Source: Nyssa sinensis (lineage: Eukaryota > Streptophyta > Magnoliopsida > Cornales > Nyssaceae). From it: a stretch of 64,000 nucleotides of DNA. Positions 1 to 11,640 of the stretch are shown in pieces. Positions within the stretch are counted from its first letter, which is position 1. Each line of letters starts with the position of its first letter. Where the stretch lies: positions 18,318,450-18,382,449 of the forward strand of contig CM018052.1 in the NCBI GenBank assembly GCA_008638375.1, in the 5' to 3' direction. The notes under the pieces were generated by a model, which was not told the DNA's origin, ran no database searches, and saw only the letters and a program-made list of their open reading frames with translations. The translations under genes were made by a program, and so were the position numbers.

Positions 1-340
1 GCTCTTGATTCAGAGCTGCCTACCCTAAGAGATCTACAGGGGTTTACTCCCACTCTATCAGGCTCTATCTATCCGATTATATTTACTTTCTTGTCTTATT
101 ATAATAAGGCAGATGAAATTAATCTACACCCCTCACTCAGTAACTAATATCGAAGCTCGCAAAAGCAACTATTGACTACTGAACAGTTGATCTAGCATGC
201 AAAAAACCTAGAGCAGCCATACTTACACAGAAGGGAAGAACACAAGAAGAATTTGAAGGAAAAATAATTTTATTGATCGGAAGTATACGTCCATTACACC
301 AAATAGCAAAAACAAAAAGGGGATAAAAACCCATAGGGCC

Positions 341-2257
341 TCAAGACTTCCCAGAAGGGCCTGCGTCCTCATCTAAGTTAAGGGTACGGGCCCCAGCCGT
401 CTTATCCGGATCAGGACGAGATGAGGCAGGTTCAGGGGGAACAATTGATGAAACATCAAAGCCCGGGAACTGAACCTAGAATCTAGTTCGGAAGCTTTCA
501 AAACCAAACAGGATCAGCTCATCACCCATCTGGTCAACTTCATCTTTTAATATCATCTCAGTCTCAGCCCGGGCATGATCAGTCGCCTCCTGAACCTTCT
601 GATCGAAGGAACTCCGGAGATTAACCAACTCTGCCTCAAGCCCCGCAACCTTCCAAGCATTTATGTCCCTCTCAGACTCTGCCACGGTAAGGTTGGTGGT
701 AGCTTCCTTCAGATCCTCCTCAATGCTCTGGATTTTGGATCGGGCTGTCCCAAGCTCCACCCTCATCTGTTCCACTTCAGCCCGCAGCTTCTCGGCCTCC
801 TCAAGGCCCATGTGGGTCACCATCAGAGCAGCCAAGCTATGCATACTATGCGTAAAGCAAGACAGACGGGTTAGATTGAACAAACAGACAGGCAGAAAAG
901 TCAAGAAAAAGCTTCAGAAGCTACCTTCATCTGGAGATTCATCATCTCAGTCATCAGCTTGGGGGGCCATCCCCTCTGTACCGATGCGGGCCACGAGCCC
1001 ATATTTGATCAAACGCCCTCTTGGCGATCTGATAGTCCGGCTCATTAAACCGCTCGGACGATGCAGCAGGTGCCTTCCCCTTCCTAGCCCTCCTACTCGG
1101 ACCAGAAGAAACAGGAGGAGCAGCCGAAACAGGGAGGTAGGTTCAGCCTCATTTTCAGCCTCGGCAGGAGCCGGCTCAGGAGAGCCAGAAATCAACCTCC
1201 TCCTCTTTACTTCAAGGGGGGCATCAGGCTCAGCTCGAGAGGAAGACTCCACCGCCACTGGGGCATCCGGCACAGTCCATCTCGACGTCAACCTCTTCTT
1301 AAGCTCTGCATTACGGGCAGCCATCAAGTTTGCTGTAGTAATAATGACGGAATGAGCCCGGTCAGGAGTCGAAAGCAGTGCTCGGTACTGATCCCGCAGT
1401 ACTTCAGTAAAGTCGGGCCTCTTCCAAACACTCTTATCTGCACACAAGTAAGGAAAGACATGTCAGCTTATCAGTTCGGAAGGCACAACAAGGCTAAAAA
1501 AAAGTCTAAAAGAATAAGCCTCACCCCTATGACCCGTAACACGAGGGAACGATGAGGCCTCTCCTTTCTGAAAGCCTTCATGCTCCCATCCTCCTCCAAC
1601 AAAGAAGTACCACTTCTTCCACGTCTTGTTGGAAGTAAGAACAAAGGTCAGGGGTCGAAACCCCTTCTCAAAGGACATATAGAAAAGGCCCTCTGCCTGC
1701 TTGAACTTCAGATCCATATTACTACGGATCAAGTCCAGAGACACATCCACCTTGTTCAGGTGTCCCAACACCACAAACCCTAAAAGCTGCTGCCAGCTAT
1801 TGAGATTCAGGTCGGCAGGACAGAGCTTGAACCAACAAAAGAACTGCCTGACTAAATCCGGTAATGGGAGCCTCAAGCCCATTTCAAACCAGGCAAGGTA
1901 AACACAAATCTCCCCGGCTTCAACATTATGGGGACGATCCATGGGGCCTGGCGCTCTGCAGGTCACATTCGTGGGAAAGTTAAATTTCACCCTCCATTCA
2001 TCCAGAAGGCTCCGAGTGACAGCACTCTCACCCTCTTCTCTACGGGAAGACCTACCAGAGGTCTCCCTAGCCCTGTCTCAGGGCTCCTCAAAAGCATCAA
2101 CTATCCTAACTCCAAGACTAGTGGGAGGATCAACAGGCATCTCCCCAATAACTTCGGGAGCAGGATTACCCACATCTTCCACAGAAGACGGTACAGCCAT
2201 CTCAGGAGGATTTCCCACTCCATCATTCACAGTTGCGGATTCAGGAAGAGCAGACAT
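341..2257 (-). pseudogene. Antisense accessory gene of Tat-A (putative gypsy-type transposon domain), decayed
   Basis: Reads leftward from ATG 2257-2255. Exon 1 (2257-1525) carries the conserved region around PADLNLNSWQQLLGFVVLG and NKTWKKWYFF, like the plant family I know as Transposase_28 (putative gypsy-type transposon, PF04195; assigned from memory). A GT-AG intron (1524-1438, 87 nt) joins exons in frame to exon 2 (1437-925), which starts with a VWKRPDF motif and then runs through Pro/Ala/Glu- and Arg-rich sequence. A second intron begins GT at 924. Exon 3 is a predicted coiled coil rich in Glu/Leu heptads (around EEAEKLRAEVEQMRVELGTA) ending at TGA 343-341. Breaks: a TGA in exon 1, a frameshift in a C run near 970, a shifted second acceptor and a TAG at 478-476. 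Molecular function is unknown. The gene is transcribed against the host element, so it would need its own promoter. Confidence 0.72.
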
Positions 2258-2650
2258 TATTCCCAGACTTAAGAAGAAAGAAGCAAGAGAAGAGGAAAAA
2301 TTAGTCGAACCTGTTCTAACTCAAGGAACCAGTACTCTTCAAGGTCACACGAACCAACAATGGCGAACGAAATCTCCTAGCGCAGTGAAAATGACGGGGG
2401 AAAGGTCAGTCCAAAATCTCATCCTGTATTTATAAGCGCAATATCAGAAGGGACCCACCAATCCCAAGAGCCATGACGGTTCGGAACAATGATGATTTCG
2501 AGAAATCCGACTATCAGCCCAGTACAATGATGACCTTGAAAAGACCTAATCTCCAGCTGCGCAATAAAAGCCTTGGAAGGCGAACGGACAAGACACATGA
2601 CTCTCCGAAAAAGGCTTAGCCCTAGTTGCTTGCTAGCATCAAACTAGGAC

Positions 2651-2666
2651 TTGGGGGGGGAGTAAC
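2651..2666 (+). other. Polypurine tract of Tat-A
   Basis: TTGGGGGGGGAGTAAC lies immediately before the LTR start TGATATACC. The equivalent G run precedes the Tat-B 3' LTR. The polypurine tract primes plus-strand DNA synthesis in LTR retrotransposons. Confidence 0.8.
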
Positions 2667-2808
2667 TGATATACCATAAAAGAACAGGCCAATCAACACT
2701 TGACACGTGTAACCGCAATCCGACCTATGCTCAGCCAACATGATTCTCATTCAGCCAATAAGGAAAAACTCAAGCATCCAGATCATCATACAAGGTCAGA
2801 AGTGGCCG

Positions 2809-2839
<31 letters not shown>

Positions 2840-3321
2840 CCAAAACAAGGTCTCAGGGTTCAGACCAACACTACAGAACTCGCCACCACCTTAGCGGATG
2901 CCGAGCAGGGAATAAGGAAGCGGTCTTCAACAAGGAAGCAGTCTTCAACAAGGAAACTACCATCTGTGGATATCTCTATGCAAGGTAGCCGCAATCTCCA
3001 GTAATCAAATCCCTATATTCAGGGCATCTATGGTTATCTCTATGCAAGGTAACTGCAATCTCCGGTGATCAAATCCCTATATTCATGGCTTCGAATCCTA
3101 ACCAACTTAGGAAAGCCACGGCTTATAAATTAAACCCTAAAGGTACGCCTTATTCTCTATGCTCATTCTTTGGCTTTCAATACAGTCTTTCAATTCTCTT
3201 ACTTACTTAAGCATCGGAGCGGCTACCGCCGGAGCCAATCCGGTGGTCCTCTGATCATCTCTCTGAGTGTTCTACAGGTCACGGAGCCCTCACGTGTTGC
3301 GAGTCAAAAAGTGCAGCATCA
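2667..3321 (+). repeat. 3' LTR of Tat-A (655 bp)
   Basis: Starts TGATATACC and ends GCAGCATCA, giving the inverted ends TGAT and ATCA. The right half is clearly homologous to the Tat-B LTRs, for example the stretches around CATCGGAGCGGCTACCGCC and GTGTTCTACAGGTCACGG. The left half diverges. A (TA)n run sits at about 2813-2839. A candidate TATA box (TATAAAT) follows CACGGCT near 3123. Confidence 0.87.
2971..3094 (+). repeat. 64-bp direct duplication inside the Tat-A LTR
   Basis: TATCTCTATGCAAGGTA begins at 2971 and again at 3035. Each copy continues with CAATCTCC and then ATCAAATCCCTATATTCA. Tat-B LTRs have only one copy, so this is a private duplication of Tat-A or its subfamily. A shorter duplicated motif, GTCTTCAACAAGGAA, lies just upstream (about 2922-2955). 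Confidence 0.8.
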
Positions 3322-3329
3322 ATTTTTTT

Positions 3330-5754
3330 TTTAAGGCATGATAATTTATTTGATGCATAGAGTCTTAGAGAGCATGTTGTAGGGTTTATAATGCAAAAAG
3401 AATGAGATAAAATGGTTAAGAAACTAGGGAGAAAACCTAGGTTGCAGGTCTCGGTTGTGAGAGTTGGAACTGGTCATTTTATGTGTAAAACTCAGTGTAA
3501 ATGATAGGAAATGAACCCTAGGAGGTGCAGAAACACTTTAGGATGAAAATGGAGGTTGAACCATGAACAAACTGTCACAAAAATGAAGGGGAAAGAGTCG
3601 GCCGAAAGTTTGACCGAGGGGTTGACCCTCTATTTCGTGAAAACCTTGTGATTCGAACCCACAACTAAGCATATATATGGAATCTACGTGAAAAACCGAG
3701 GAGAAACACATTTAGAAACCTTGAAAATCTCGCCGGAGACCGGTCGCCGGCACTGGAGAAGGCGTCGGAACCCTACTGTGCATCGCCGGAAAATCGTGGG
3801 GGAGAAGAAGACTGTTCCGGGCCTGGGTCGGGTCCGGTTCGGGCGGGGGTGAACCGCCCCTGCCACGTGTCACTCATATGTTTTAAATTAAAAGTTAAAA
3901 AGGGGCTGTTTGGTTATGAACTTAAGAAATTGGAAATTGGGATAAAATGGGAACAGGGGTATCTTATCCCTATTTTAGGTTAACCCCTGTTTGGTTATCC
4001 GAATATGGGATAAGGGTTTCTAAAATTACAGAATTGCCCCAAGACTTTTAAAAATTACAAACTTGACCCTGAACTTTCAAAAATTACACTTTAACCCCTA
4101 AACTTTGGAGAAATTACAATTAGACCCACCAGATTTAAATATTAATAAAATACTAATTAAATTAATTAATTAATTAATTAATAAATTAATTTAATTAATT
4201 AAAACTCTAAAATAACCCAGAGTCCAAATGGGACAAGTCATTAGTGTATTTTGACTATCTCGGTCATTCTGAGGCTAATGGTGAGGTCCGTTTTACGAGA
4301 CGGGGTCCCAAAAATAAAAGACCCGTAATAACATTTAAAATTACCAAAATGCCCCTGAATTGAAACACAGTTAAATGAACTCCAAATTAAGTAAACAAAT
4401 AGTGAAACCTTATTATCTCAAGCATTCCGGACTCAACCGTGGAGTCCGATTTGTGAAAAGGGGTCTCGAAACATAAGGACCCGTGAAAAGTGCAAAATGA
4501 CTGTTTTGCCCTTTTGAACCCAGATGTCCGAATTGAATTCTACGAAAACCTAAACTTATTTTCTTCGACGTCCCGGACTCAATAGTAGAGTCTAATTTAG
4601 CAAAATAGAAACTTATAAAATAAAGACATAAAATTTGTTGAATAGCATCATTCAGGAAACAAATGAACTGAGTCTCATGTTATGATTTTAGGGACACGGA
4701 AAGGCAAAGAGAAGGTGACCTGACCTTCGGTGTTCTTACAGTGATTTCACTTTACTACGAGTATACTTTCCCAGTTTGAGATCGATTATCAGGTACGATA
4801 TATTGTGCTAAGTAAGAAATAGAACTGAGATTAGGAATACTTGTTCTGCTGCCTTGATTGTTCACATGTTTGCTTGAGTGTTCACATGCTTATGTGCTTC
4901 ATGCTATCTTGCTAAAATTGGGTGATGATGTGGATGATGATTATGTGTATATTGCATGTATTAGTGTAGTGTGTGAATTATATGCTTTGAGAACTGTTGA
5001 CATTACGAAATATGTATTTGAAAGCATGCTTCATGTATGAATGAGGTACATCACTGAAATTATGTTGTGGCATGAATGAATCAAAGCATCTTGGCATAGT
5101 GTGGTTCTTTGTGCATAGCGTGAGTTGAGCACGTGGTGCTATGCATTATGAGGGTGCAGATCCTGTGGTGAAAAACCCAAAATCGGCCAATAGGTACTCG
5201 CCTGCCTGACGGGTTCCGGACCGTGAAGCGAGACATACGTGGCGGTACTCATGCCAGCGGGGAAGGACCGTATCATGAGACATGGGTGGGCATAGAGTTG
5301 CATGGGTATGTCACGCATACTGTTTATATACTGTATACTGTTCATATACTGTCATCATGATATCGAATGCCATATAGAGATAACTGTACACTTGCACATG
5401 ACACGCCCTTAGTTTTGTTTCTTGCATTAGCATTATATTGTACCAGCATGTTGAGCTGACCCCTTTAGTGGGGCAACATTTCAGATGATGCTCCAGCTGT
5501 GCGGGACGTGGAGATGATCTGATTGGGGATTATATTAGGCCCGAGGGGCGCATTTGATATTGTATAAGGGCATAAGCCCGAGACTGTATTTTATTTAGTA
5601 TGTTGTGAACAAGTGGACTAGACCCTATGTAATGTATCAGAACAGTATGTAGAATGTATGTGATTGTCCTTAATTACCTTCTATTTCTTTATTATTTTAT
5701 TTCTTTTTGTCTCGTTACTCGCGCCTTGGGTTCGCTGGAATTCGGGGCGTGACA
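3330..5754 (+). repeat. Truncated 5' LTR of a Tekay-like Ty3/gypsy element
   Basis: The segment ends with GGAATTCGGGGCGTGACA and is followed directly by a weak primer-site match (TGGTAC at 5755) and then a gag start at 5914, so it is a 5' LTR on the plus strand. Its reverse complement aligns with the solo LTR at 45837-48699. That copy has about 640 more bases at the LTR's 5' end, and these are missing here next to Tat-A. It contains repeated degenerate blocks of the type AATGGTGAGGTCCGTTTTAC (4275, 4430 and 4570 regions). No gene is visible. Lineage is inferred from the LTR end and the gag. Confidence 0.75.
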
Positions 5755-5913
5755 TGGTACAATGCATAAATAAATTGAATATTTAATGTACTTGTTGTGT
5801 CAACGTGCATGGGGTTAATTGATAGATCATTGGAATATTATAACCAAAATAGGAAAATACAATGTTGGAAATTTATAATGTTCAATGTTGTCTTTCTTAT
5901 CTTTTGATATAGG

Positions 5914-6299
5914 ATGCCACCGAGATGGAAAGGTAGAGGTCAAGGGCAAGGTCGAGGTCGTGGTAGGGGGAGAGCACCTACTTCCGAGCCTCTACCACTG
6001 CCACGTTAGCCACAACCTATTCTGCCAGTTCATGTAAATAGGGCCAAGATTGAACATAGCATGATGCACTTTATGAGACAGTTCCAACAGGTCAATAAAG
6101 ATGAGGCACAATTACATCCCCAAGGTGGAAAGAGTGGGGCCACTGCAGCCATGAGAAAGCTCCAACGGCTTAATCCTACCAAGTTTGGGGAAGAGCCCGA
6201 CCCACTACCAGCTGATTTTTGGCTCTGAATCATCACTAGGCTTCTTGACATTGTTCAAATTGGGGAGGATGATCTTCAAATCAATTTCACCACAGTTCT
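5914..6299 (+). pseudogene. Tekay-like gag, N-terminal part, interrupted
   Basis: ATG 5914 opens a frame beginning MPPRWKGRGQGQGRGRGRGR, the Arg/Gly-rich start usual for gag of Tekay/Del chromoviruses. It continues to a segment with RKLQRLNPTKFGEEPDPLPA, matching the start of the retrotransposon gag domain. In-frame stops are TAG at 6007 and TGA at 6226. The frame is cut at 6299, where the LTR of the Tat/Ogre-like element begins, and resumes at 20673. Gag would form the virus-like particle of the element. This copy is dead. Confidence 0.75.
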
Positions 6300-8659
6300 T
6301 GTAGATACCTCATTTTGTGACCCTTGATTAAGTAGTAGCAATTCAATAATTATGCCAAGAAACCTACTCTAAGTAGGACTCTCTTGATAGAGTCCTATTC
6401 ACGTTAGGCCTCTTTTGCGAGAGTCCTATTCCCATTAGGACTTCTCCTGGTAGAGTCTTATTCCCGTTAGAACTATCTAGTTAAAGTCTCAATTCCATTA
6501 GGACTCCTCTTGATAGAGTCCTATTCCCATTAGGACTCTCATATCATAGCCTCTTTTCCATTGGGACTCCTCCTAACAGAGTTCTATTTCTGTTAAGACT
6601 CTCTTGTCAGAGTCTCATTCCTATTAGGACTCCTCCTAATAGAGCCTCATTCTTGTTAGGACTCCTCTTACTAGAGTCCTACTTCCATTAAAACTCCTCT
6701 TGATGTAGTTCTATTCTCGTTAAGACTCTCATGTCAGAGTCCTATTTCCATGAAGACTCCCCCTAATAGAGTCCTATTCCCGTTAGAACTTTCCTACCAG
6801 AGTCATAGTTCCATTAGGATTCTTCTTGATAGAGTCCTATTTTCGTCAAGACTCTTTTGCCAAAGTCGCAATTCCATTAGGACTCCTCTTAATAGATTCT
6901 TATTCCCATTAGGATTCTCCTGTCAGAGTCTCAATCCAAGTAGGATTCTTCTTGATAGAATCCCAGTCCCGTTAGGACTCTCCTAACAGAGTTCAGTCCA
7001 AGTAGGACTCTTCTCGATAGAGTCTGACTTTCGTTAGGACTCTTCCCGTCAAAGTCCTATATCTAGTAGAACTCCTCCCACCAAAGTTCCATATCTAGTA
7101 GGACTCTTTTTGTCAAAATCCCACCATGGTTAGGACTTTTTTGCCTATCGGAAGGCGTTTTGGTAATTTTGGCACCCTTTTGGCCATTGAGGGCACTTTA
7201 AAAATTTTGGCACAATCCTATCCTCAGTAAGACTTCTTGGTCACTTGAAGGGGCATTTTTGTAATTTCTATATCATTTTACCCACACGGGGTAATTTGGT
7301 AATTTTATTCATTTGGTGACAAATTAAGAATAATTGATCATTTCACATGTCTTGTAGCAATCTAGAGATTCTCTACCAAATTGGGGGCAATTTGGCAATC
7401 TTGAGTGATAGTAGTTTAGTTAGCCATAATTAGGACTTTCCAGTTTTAGAGTTTTCATAAATTTGGTTGCTTGACATTTTCTTAAAAGGAGATACATTAA
7501 ATGTGGACATTTTTATTTTAGAGTTTATTTTCTAATTAAATTCTACTTCTCTTTTATCTCATTTCCACTTGCATGTAGACACCAATTCTATTTGTTTTTT
7601 CATTGTCATAATTATTTATCAATTCATTTAGTTAGGATAATATTCCTTAGGATAATTATTTAATTAGATGATTATCACTCAAGACATGATCCTAACCTTC
7701 CATTTTAGGGTTTCATCTTAGACCATTGGATCAAATCTCCATATTTTTCCTATAAGTAGAGCCCCTTGACCATTAGTTTTCAAAAAAAAAAAACACAACT
7801 TTCATAGCTTTACGCTTTTAGCATAATTCTAGATTTCTCTCTAGAAGAACTCTCTCTCTCCTGAGGGCGAAACCCTACCGAAATGACAACTTCCTTTCAA
7901 GTAACAAGCCGAAACGACGCTTTCCAAATCAAAGAACAAGCTGGAGATCTGTCCGACAGAAGCATCCGGATTAGACTTTCATAGCCGAAGTGTTGTTTGA
8001 CTCTTACGACTAAATAAGGTAAGCTCTCAAACTCTTAACAGTTTTCTTTAGATCCGTTTAATGTCTCTTTTATCACTCTTGATAAAATAGGGTAAACTAG
8101 AGAACTACGTGACTCTGATTTCATTTTTTGAACGGAAACATAGGAAGCCTTCGAGCCCGAATCAGATCTTCTTTCTATCTTTTCTGTTTTGTTTTATATC
8201 TTCATGTTAGATCTTTTATTATTTATGTTTTCTAGACTCACATCTCTCTATTCTGTTTTCTCATGACAAAATAGCCTTGCAAGTGAATATTTATGGTCAA
8301 TCCATTTAGATCGAGCAAGGTGGGTGCCTAACACCTTCCCACTTCATACCTTAGCCCCTAGATCCAAAATTTATTTGGTTTCATAATTTTAGTGACTTAT
8401 TTTATTTGATCCATGTCAAATTAGGAGAAAAATTTATGTAATTTCAATTATTTCATTTATTTTAAGATTCATTTTAATTACATTCTATTGTAATGGGTTT
8501 GCTTGTTTCTTACTAAAAAACAAGCTGGCGACTCCTCACTTTCTCTATCTCCCATAAGAGTCGTTCTTTCCCACCTTTAGGGAATGAGACAGCCGAGATC
8601 CCTCCAAATCCACAAAAATGGATGCATTCTCCCATTTGTTTTCGGCGATGGTGCCTATA
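6300..8659 (+). repeat. 5' LTR of the Tat/Ogre-like element
   Basis: Begins TGTAGATACCTCATTTTGTG and ends GGTGCCTATA just before a candidate primer-binding site at 8661. Positions 6360-7140 are an array of degenerate units of about 60 bp, each combining variants of GTTAGGACTCTC and AGAGTCCTATTCCC. The same array is in the 3' LTR at about 18560-19110, so it predates insertion. A TATA-like box is at 7751 (TATAAGTA). Confidence 0.75.
6360..7140 (+). repeat. Degenerate tandem array within the LTR (about 60-bp units)
   Basis: About a dozen diverged units built from AGAGTCCTATTCCCGTTAGG and ATTAGGACTCCTCTTGATAG variants. The matched array in the other LTR is shorter (about 18560-19110), so copy number changed between the two LTRs. 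Open frames across it (for example 6750-6986) are low-complexity and not genes. Confidence 0.8.
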
Positions 8660-8660
8660 G

Positions 8661-8679
8661 TGGTGACTCCACTTGGGAC
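8661..8679 (+). other. Candidate primer-binding site of the Tat/Ogre-like element
   Basis: TGGTGACTCCACTTGGGAC lies one base after the LTR end and begins TGG, as expected for pairing with a tRNA 3' CCA end. It resembles the TGGCGACTCC-type sites I associate with Ogre-like elements. I did not verify the tRNA partner. Confidence 0.5.
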
Positions 8680-10328
8680 TAAAGAGGGCTAGACTTGGTG
8701 AAGTTTTCACTTTAAGGCTATTTTGTTTATTTTCTTTACATTCATTTGATTTTTATGTTTTATGATGGATGTATTGATGCTTAAATGTATGGATGGATGA
8801 ATAAAAAATGACTAAAATCTGAATGCCTTACACACACATCACTTCATACATTGCATTTGCACTACATACCCTCTAAACCTTGGACAGTTAGTAGCCTTAC
8901 CCCGTATGCTCACTTAGCTTGACAGGTGTCGTCGGTGAAAACCCCTCCACTCCTTGATCAAATACCGCTTGATTGGGGACACTACATTCTAGTGGCCTTG
9001 GGATGGTATGTAAAAAGGCGATGCGGTACCATTTGACCATAGTTATTACAATCTAATGGTTGTATAAGGTATATATCACGTCTTGTCAAAAGGGGAGCCT
9101 TGAAACCTTTACTTGATCGAAGCGTTATGCATATAATCTATCTTAATTTCATGATTCAAGACTTTAAACCCAGTTTTGGTAAGACACACATAGACTTTTT
9201 TGCGCAAATTTGTGAAGTCAGAAAAATCTAGGAAGATTGAAAAAATACCCCTCTCTGTTGGCCAATTGGCACAGAGGTTAAAAACCTCTCTTTGCTGATT
9301 GGCACACAGGGAACAATCCTCCCGTTTTGCAAACAATTTTCAGTCTTTTGAATTTTTCCTGAAAAACTCTGATTTTTTTCCTTAAAAAACAATTTGCAAA
9401 CTGGAACGGGACTATAAATGAGAACTTTTTGGGTTTTCCTTGACATCAAACATATTGATAACATAGGTGTTTTTCAAAAGTAGGTACCCACAACTGGCTT
9501 GGAAATAGACTAGCCGAGGCTGACAAAATAACTTTTAAAAAGGATTTTTTTGACTTTTTCTCATCACATAAATCCGTTTAAATTGACTCAAGTTCTAATC
9601 ATGTTCAATTCTAGTAAAGGTCCGGATAAATTCAAATCCTCTCCTGATGTTTTGGGAATCTTTTCCTCAAAGTCTAGAAGTCATTCCATTAGCATTCAAG
9701 TCCCCACACAATGCCATAATTTTGGGGCTAGGTAGGTCTTTAGAGATTTCACAATTCAGATTCTTTAGTCATCTTAGGAATCAAGTCGGGCTCCAATCTA
9801 TGGGCCTCCTTTCAATTCTTCTTGTCATGCCAACCACTTGAGATAGGTTTTCAATTCTTTTTCAAGAGTCACCTCTCTTTAGGATCTTCATCTCATCAAT
9901 CAAGGTTCATCTTGACCAATCTGATAAGGTCTAATCAATTACATTGGGATTCTATCGTCCCAACCTTTACGAATTCCTTCCTCATTCAAGCAAACGATTC
10001 CATCATCTTAGGACTTAGGGGCTACTTAGGCATTATGCCCCTACCTTTTCTTCAAAAAAAAAAAAACAAACAAACAATTCAAAATTTAGGCTTCAAAAGT
10101 TAAAAAAAGTGCATGCTTCCTTTTTTACTAAGGAATGATCTTTTTTTTTTTCATTTACATTGGAGTTTATCCTACCCAAAGTTTTGAAATTAAAAAAAAA
10201 AAAAAAAAAAAAAAACTCTTTGGATTTACCTTCGATTGAAACTCTTTTACACTTATTTAGTGATCAAAAAATTCATTCAGGTTTCCTACCACATTGCACC
10301 TGTTATTTACTCATTGACCCGAAAACCA
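8680..10328 (+). other. Leader region between primer site and gag, no gene seen
   Basis: AT-rich with several poly-A and poly-T runs (for example 10194-10213). Short open frames here are not recognisable and lack coding character. The position matches the untranslated leader of the surrounding retroelement. Confidence 0.5.
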
Positions 10329-11640
10329 TGGCATCAAAATAAAGTCAATCACTACACCTTGTTACTGTGGATCAGGATCTATTACTCCAGATTTTAGCTG
10401 AAACTAGAAAAAACATGACCGATAAGAAGGATGAAACACAGAGGCTCTCCCAGATAGTCCAAGAACTCCTATAACAATGGTTACCACCACTCCCAATAAG
10501 GCCTAACAATGCTCCCAATGACCAACCACCTATACCTCCTCAAGATCATCTCCCACAGAATCATTAGGCCCAAGATACAGTCACACATGATCAGTTTAAA
10601 CGACTCGAACAAAATGGGCCCCAAAATGAAGTCAAACCTCAGGAGAAGCCCAACACCAATGAAGAAGCCATTTCTCAAAAGGCTTGAAAAGATGGAAGCC
10701 CTTATATGCAAATCCAACCATGGAGTTGACATGATTAATATCCATAAACTCTCTCTATATCCAGAGGTTTTTTTGCCTTATAAGTTCAAAATTCCAGACT
10801 TAGACAAATTTAATGGGATTATATGCCCAAGGACCCATTTCAAGCTCTATGTTCGGGCCATACAACCACTAGGGGCTGCAACTGAAATGATGGCTCAAAT
10901 ATTCCACCAAACCCTCATTAGGGCGGCTCTCTGTTAACTCGTAGACTTAGAAGAGCTCATATCTAAGGATTGGGAACAACTCTGCAATTTCTTTGTCAAG
11001 TAGTAAAAGTACAACAATGAGTTAGATATCACACTCCGGGAACTTGAGACCACTAAGCAAGAACTCAGTGAGACTCTTACAACTTTTATCACCCGATGGA
11101 GGGCTAAAGTGGCCCAAATCGTCAACACGCTGAGTGAAGCCAAACAAGTACAAATGGTGAAGAAGAACTTGCTTTCCATTTACCGCAAATCATTGTTTGC
11201 CCGCTACTTTGAGACTTTCAAAACTCTTATAGGGTCCAGAATCCAAATTGAGGATGCAATTATTGATGGAACATTGAGGATGCCTACACAAAATATGCAG
11301 CCCAATAACTTAGAAAATGTAGTCAATGCTTTACTCCACAACAACCTTTCTCTTGGTCTGTTAGTTCAACTGCCTCACCGCTGCCAAATTCATCTTGAAG
11401 ATGCCCATCAAGGTCATTCTCAGAACTCCCTACATCATTTAGCGAAGTTTTTCAAAAGCTTTGCAAAGAAAGGCATCTCCAACCTTTGGATCCTTGGCCC
11501 ACTCCAAACCTAATACCCAAGAGCTATGATTTGAATAAGCATTGTTCCTACCATCACTGTGTGGGCCATTCCACTGATCATTCCACCATGTTGAGGCATG
11601 CTATCCAAGATACGATTGATGAATAAGCCATCGGGCCTCC
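10329..11640 (+). pseudogene. Degenerate Tat/Ogre-type gag
   Basis: Coding traces run across shifted frames from ATG 10329. Recognisable pieces are LPYKFKIPDLDKFNG with THFKLYVRAIQP (near 10770-10870), KDWEQLCNFFVK with YKYNNELD (10965-11030) and the TLTTFITRWRAKVAQ region (11070-11120). These match, in order, the retrotransposon gag domain of Tat elements. A remnant of the Tat Cys/His motif follows (HCSYHHCVGHSTDHST near 11540). Many stops and frameshifts make it non-functional. It is followed by no recognisable protease, where Tat elements normally continue into pol. Confidence 0.72.

Larger units (their letters stand above)
1..3321 (+). mobile_element. Tat-A: 3' part of a Tat-lineage Ty3/gypsy retrotransposon
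   Basis: Seen: from left to right the segment has a gene-like region on the opposite strand (341-2257), a G-rich polypurine tract (2651-2666) and an LTR (2667-3321) starting TGATATACC and ending GCAGCATCA. The same order and closely similar sequence occur in Tat-B at 43517-49351, including the CATCA end and the antisense gene with a matching intron. Known: Tat elements have a long region between pol and the 3' LTR that can carry extra genes. The 5' LTR, gag and pol lie left of the window. The element abuts a Tekay-like LTR that lacks its first roughly 640 bases, so Tat-A probably inserted into that LTR. The left flank and target duplication cannot be seen. Confidence 0.88.

Noticed and set aside
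5755..5768. Strong initiator-Met primer-binding site for the Tekay-like element
   Set aside because: Only the first five or six bases match TGGTATCAGAGC, so it is mentioned only as a weak site.
6750..6986. A repetitive plus-strand frame
   Set aside because: Produced by the roughly 60-bp LTR array.
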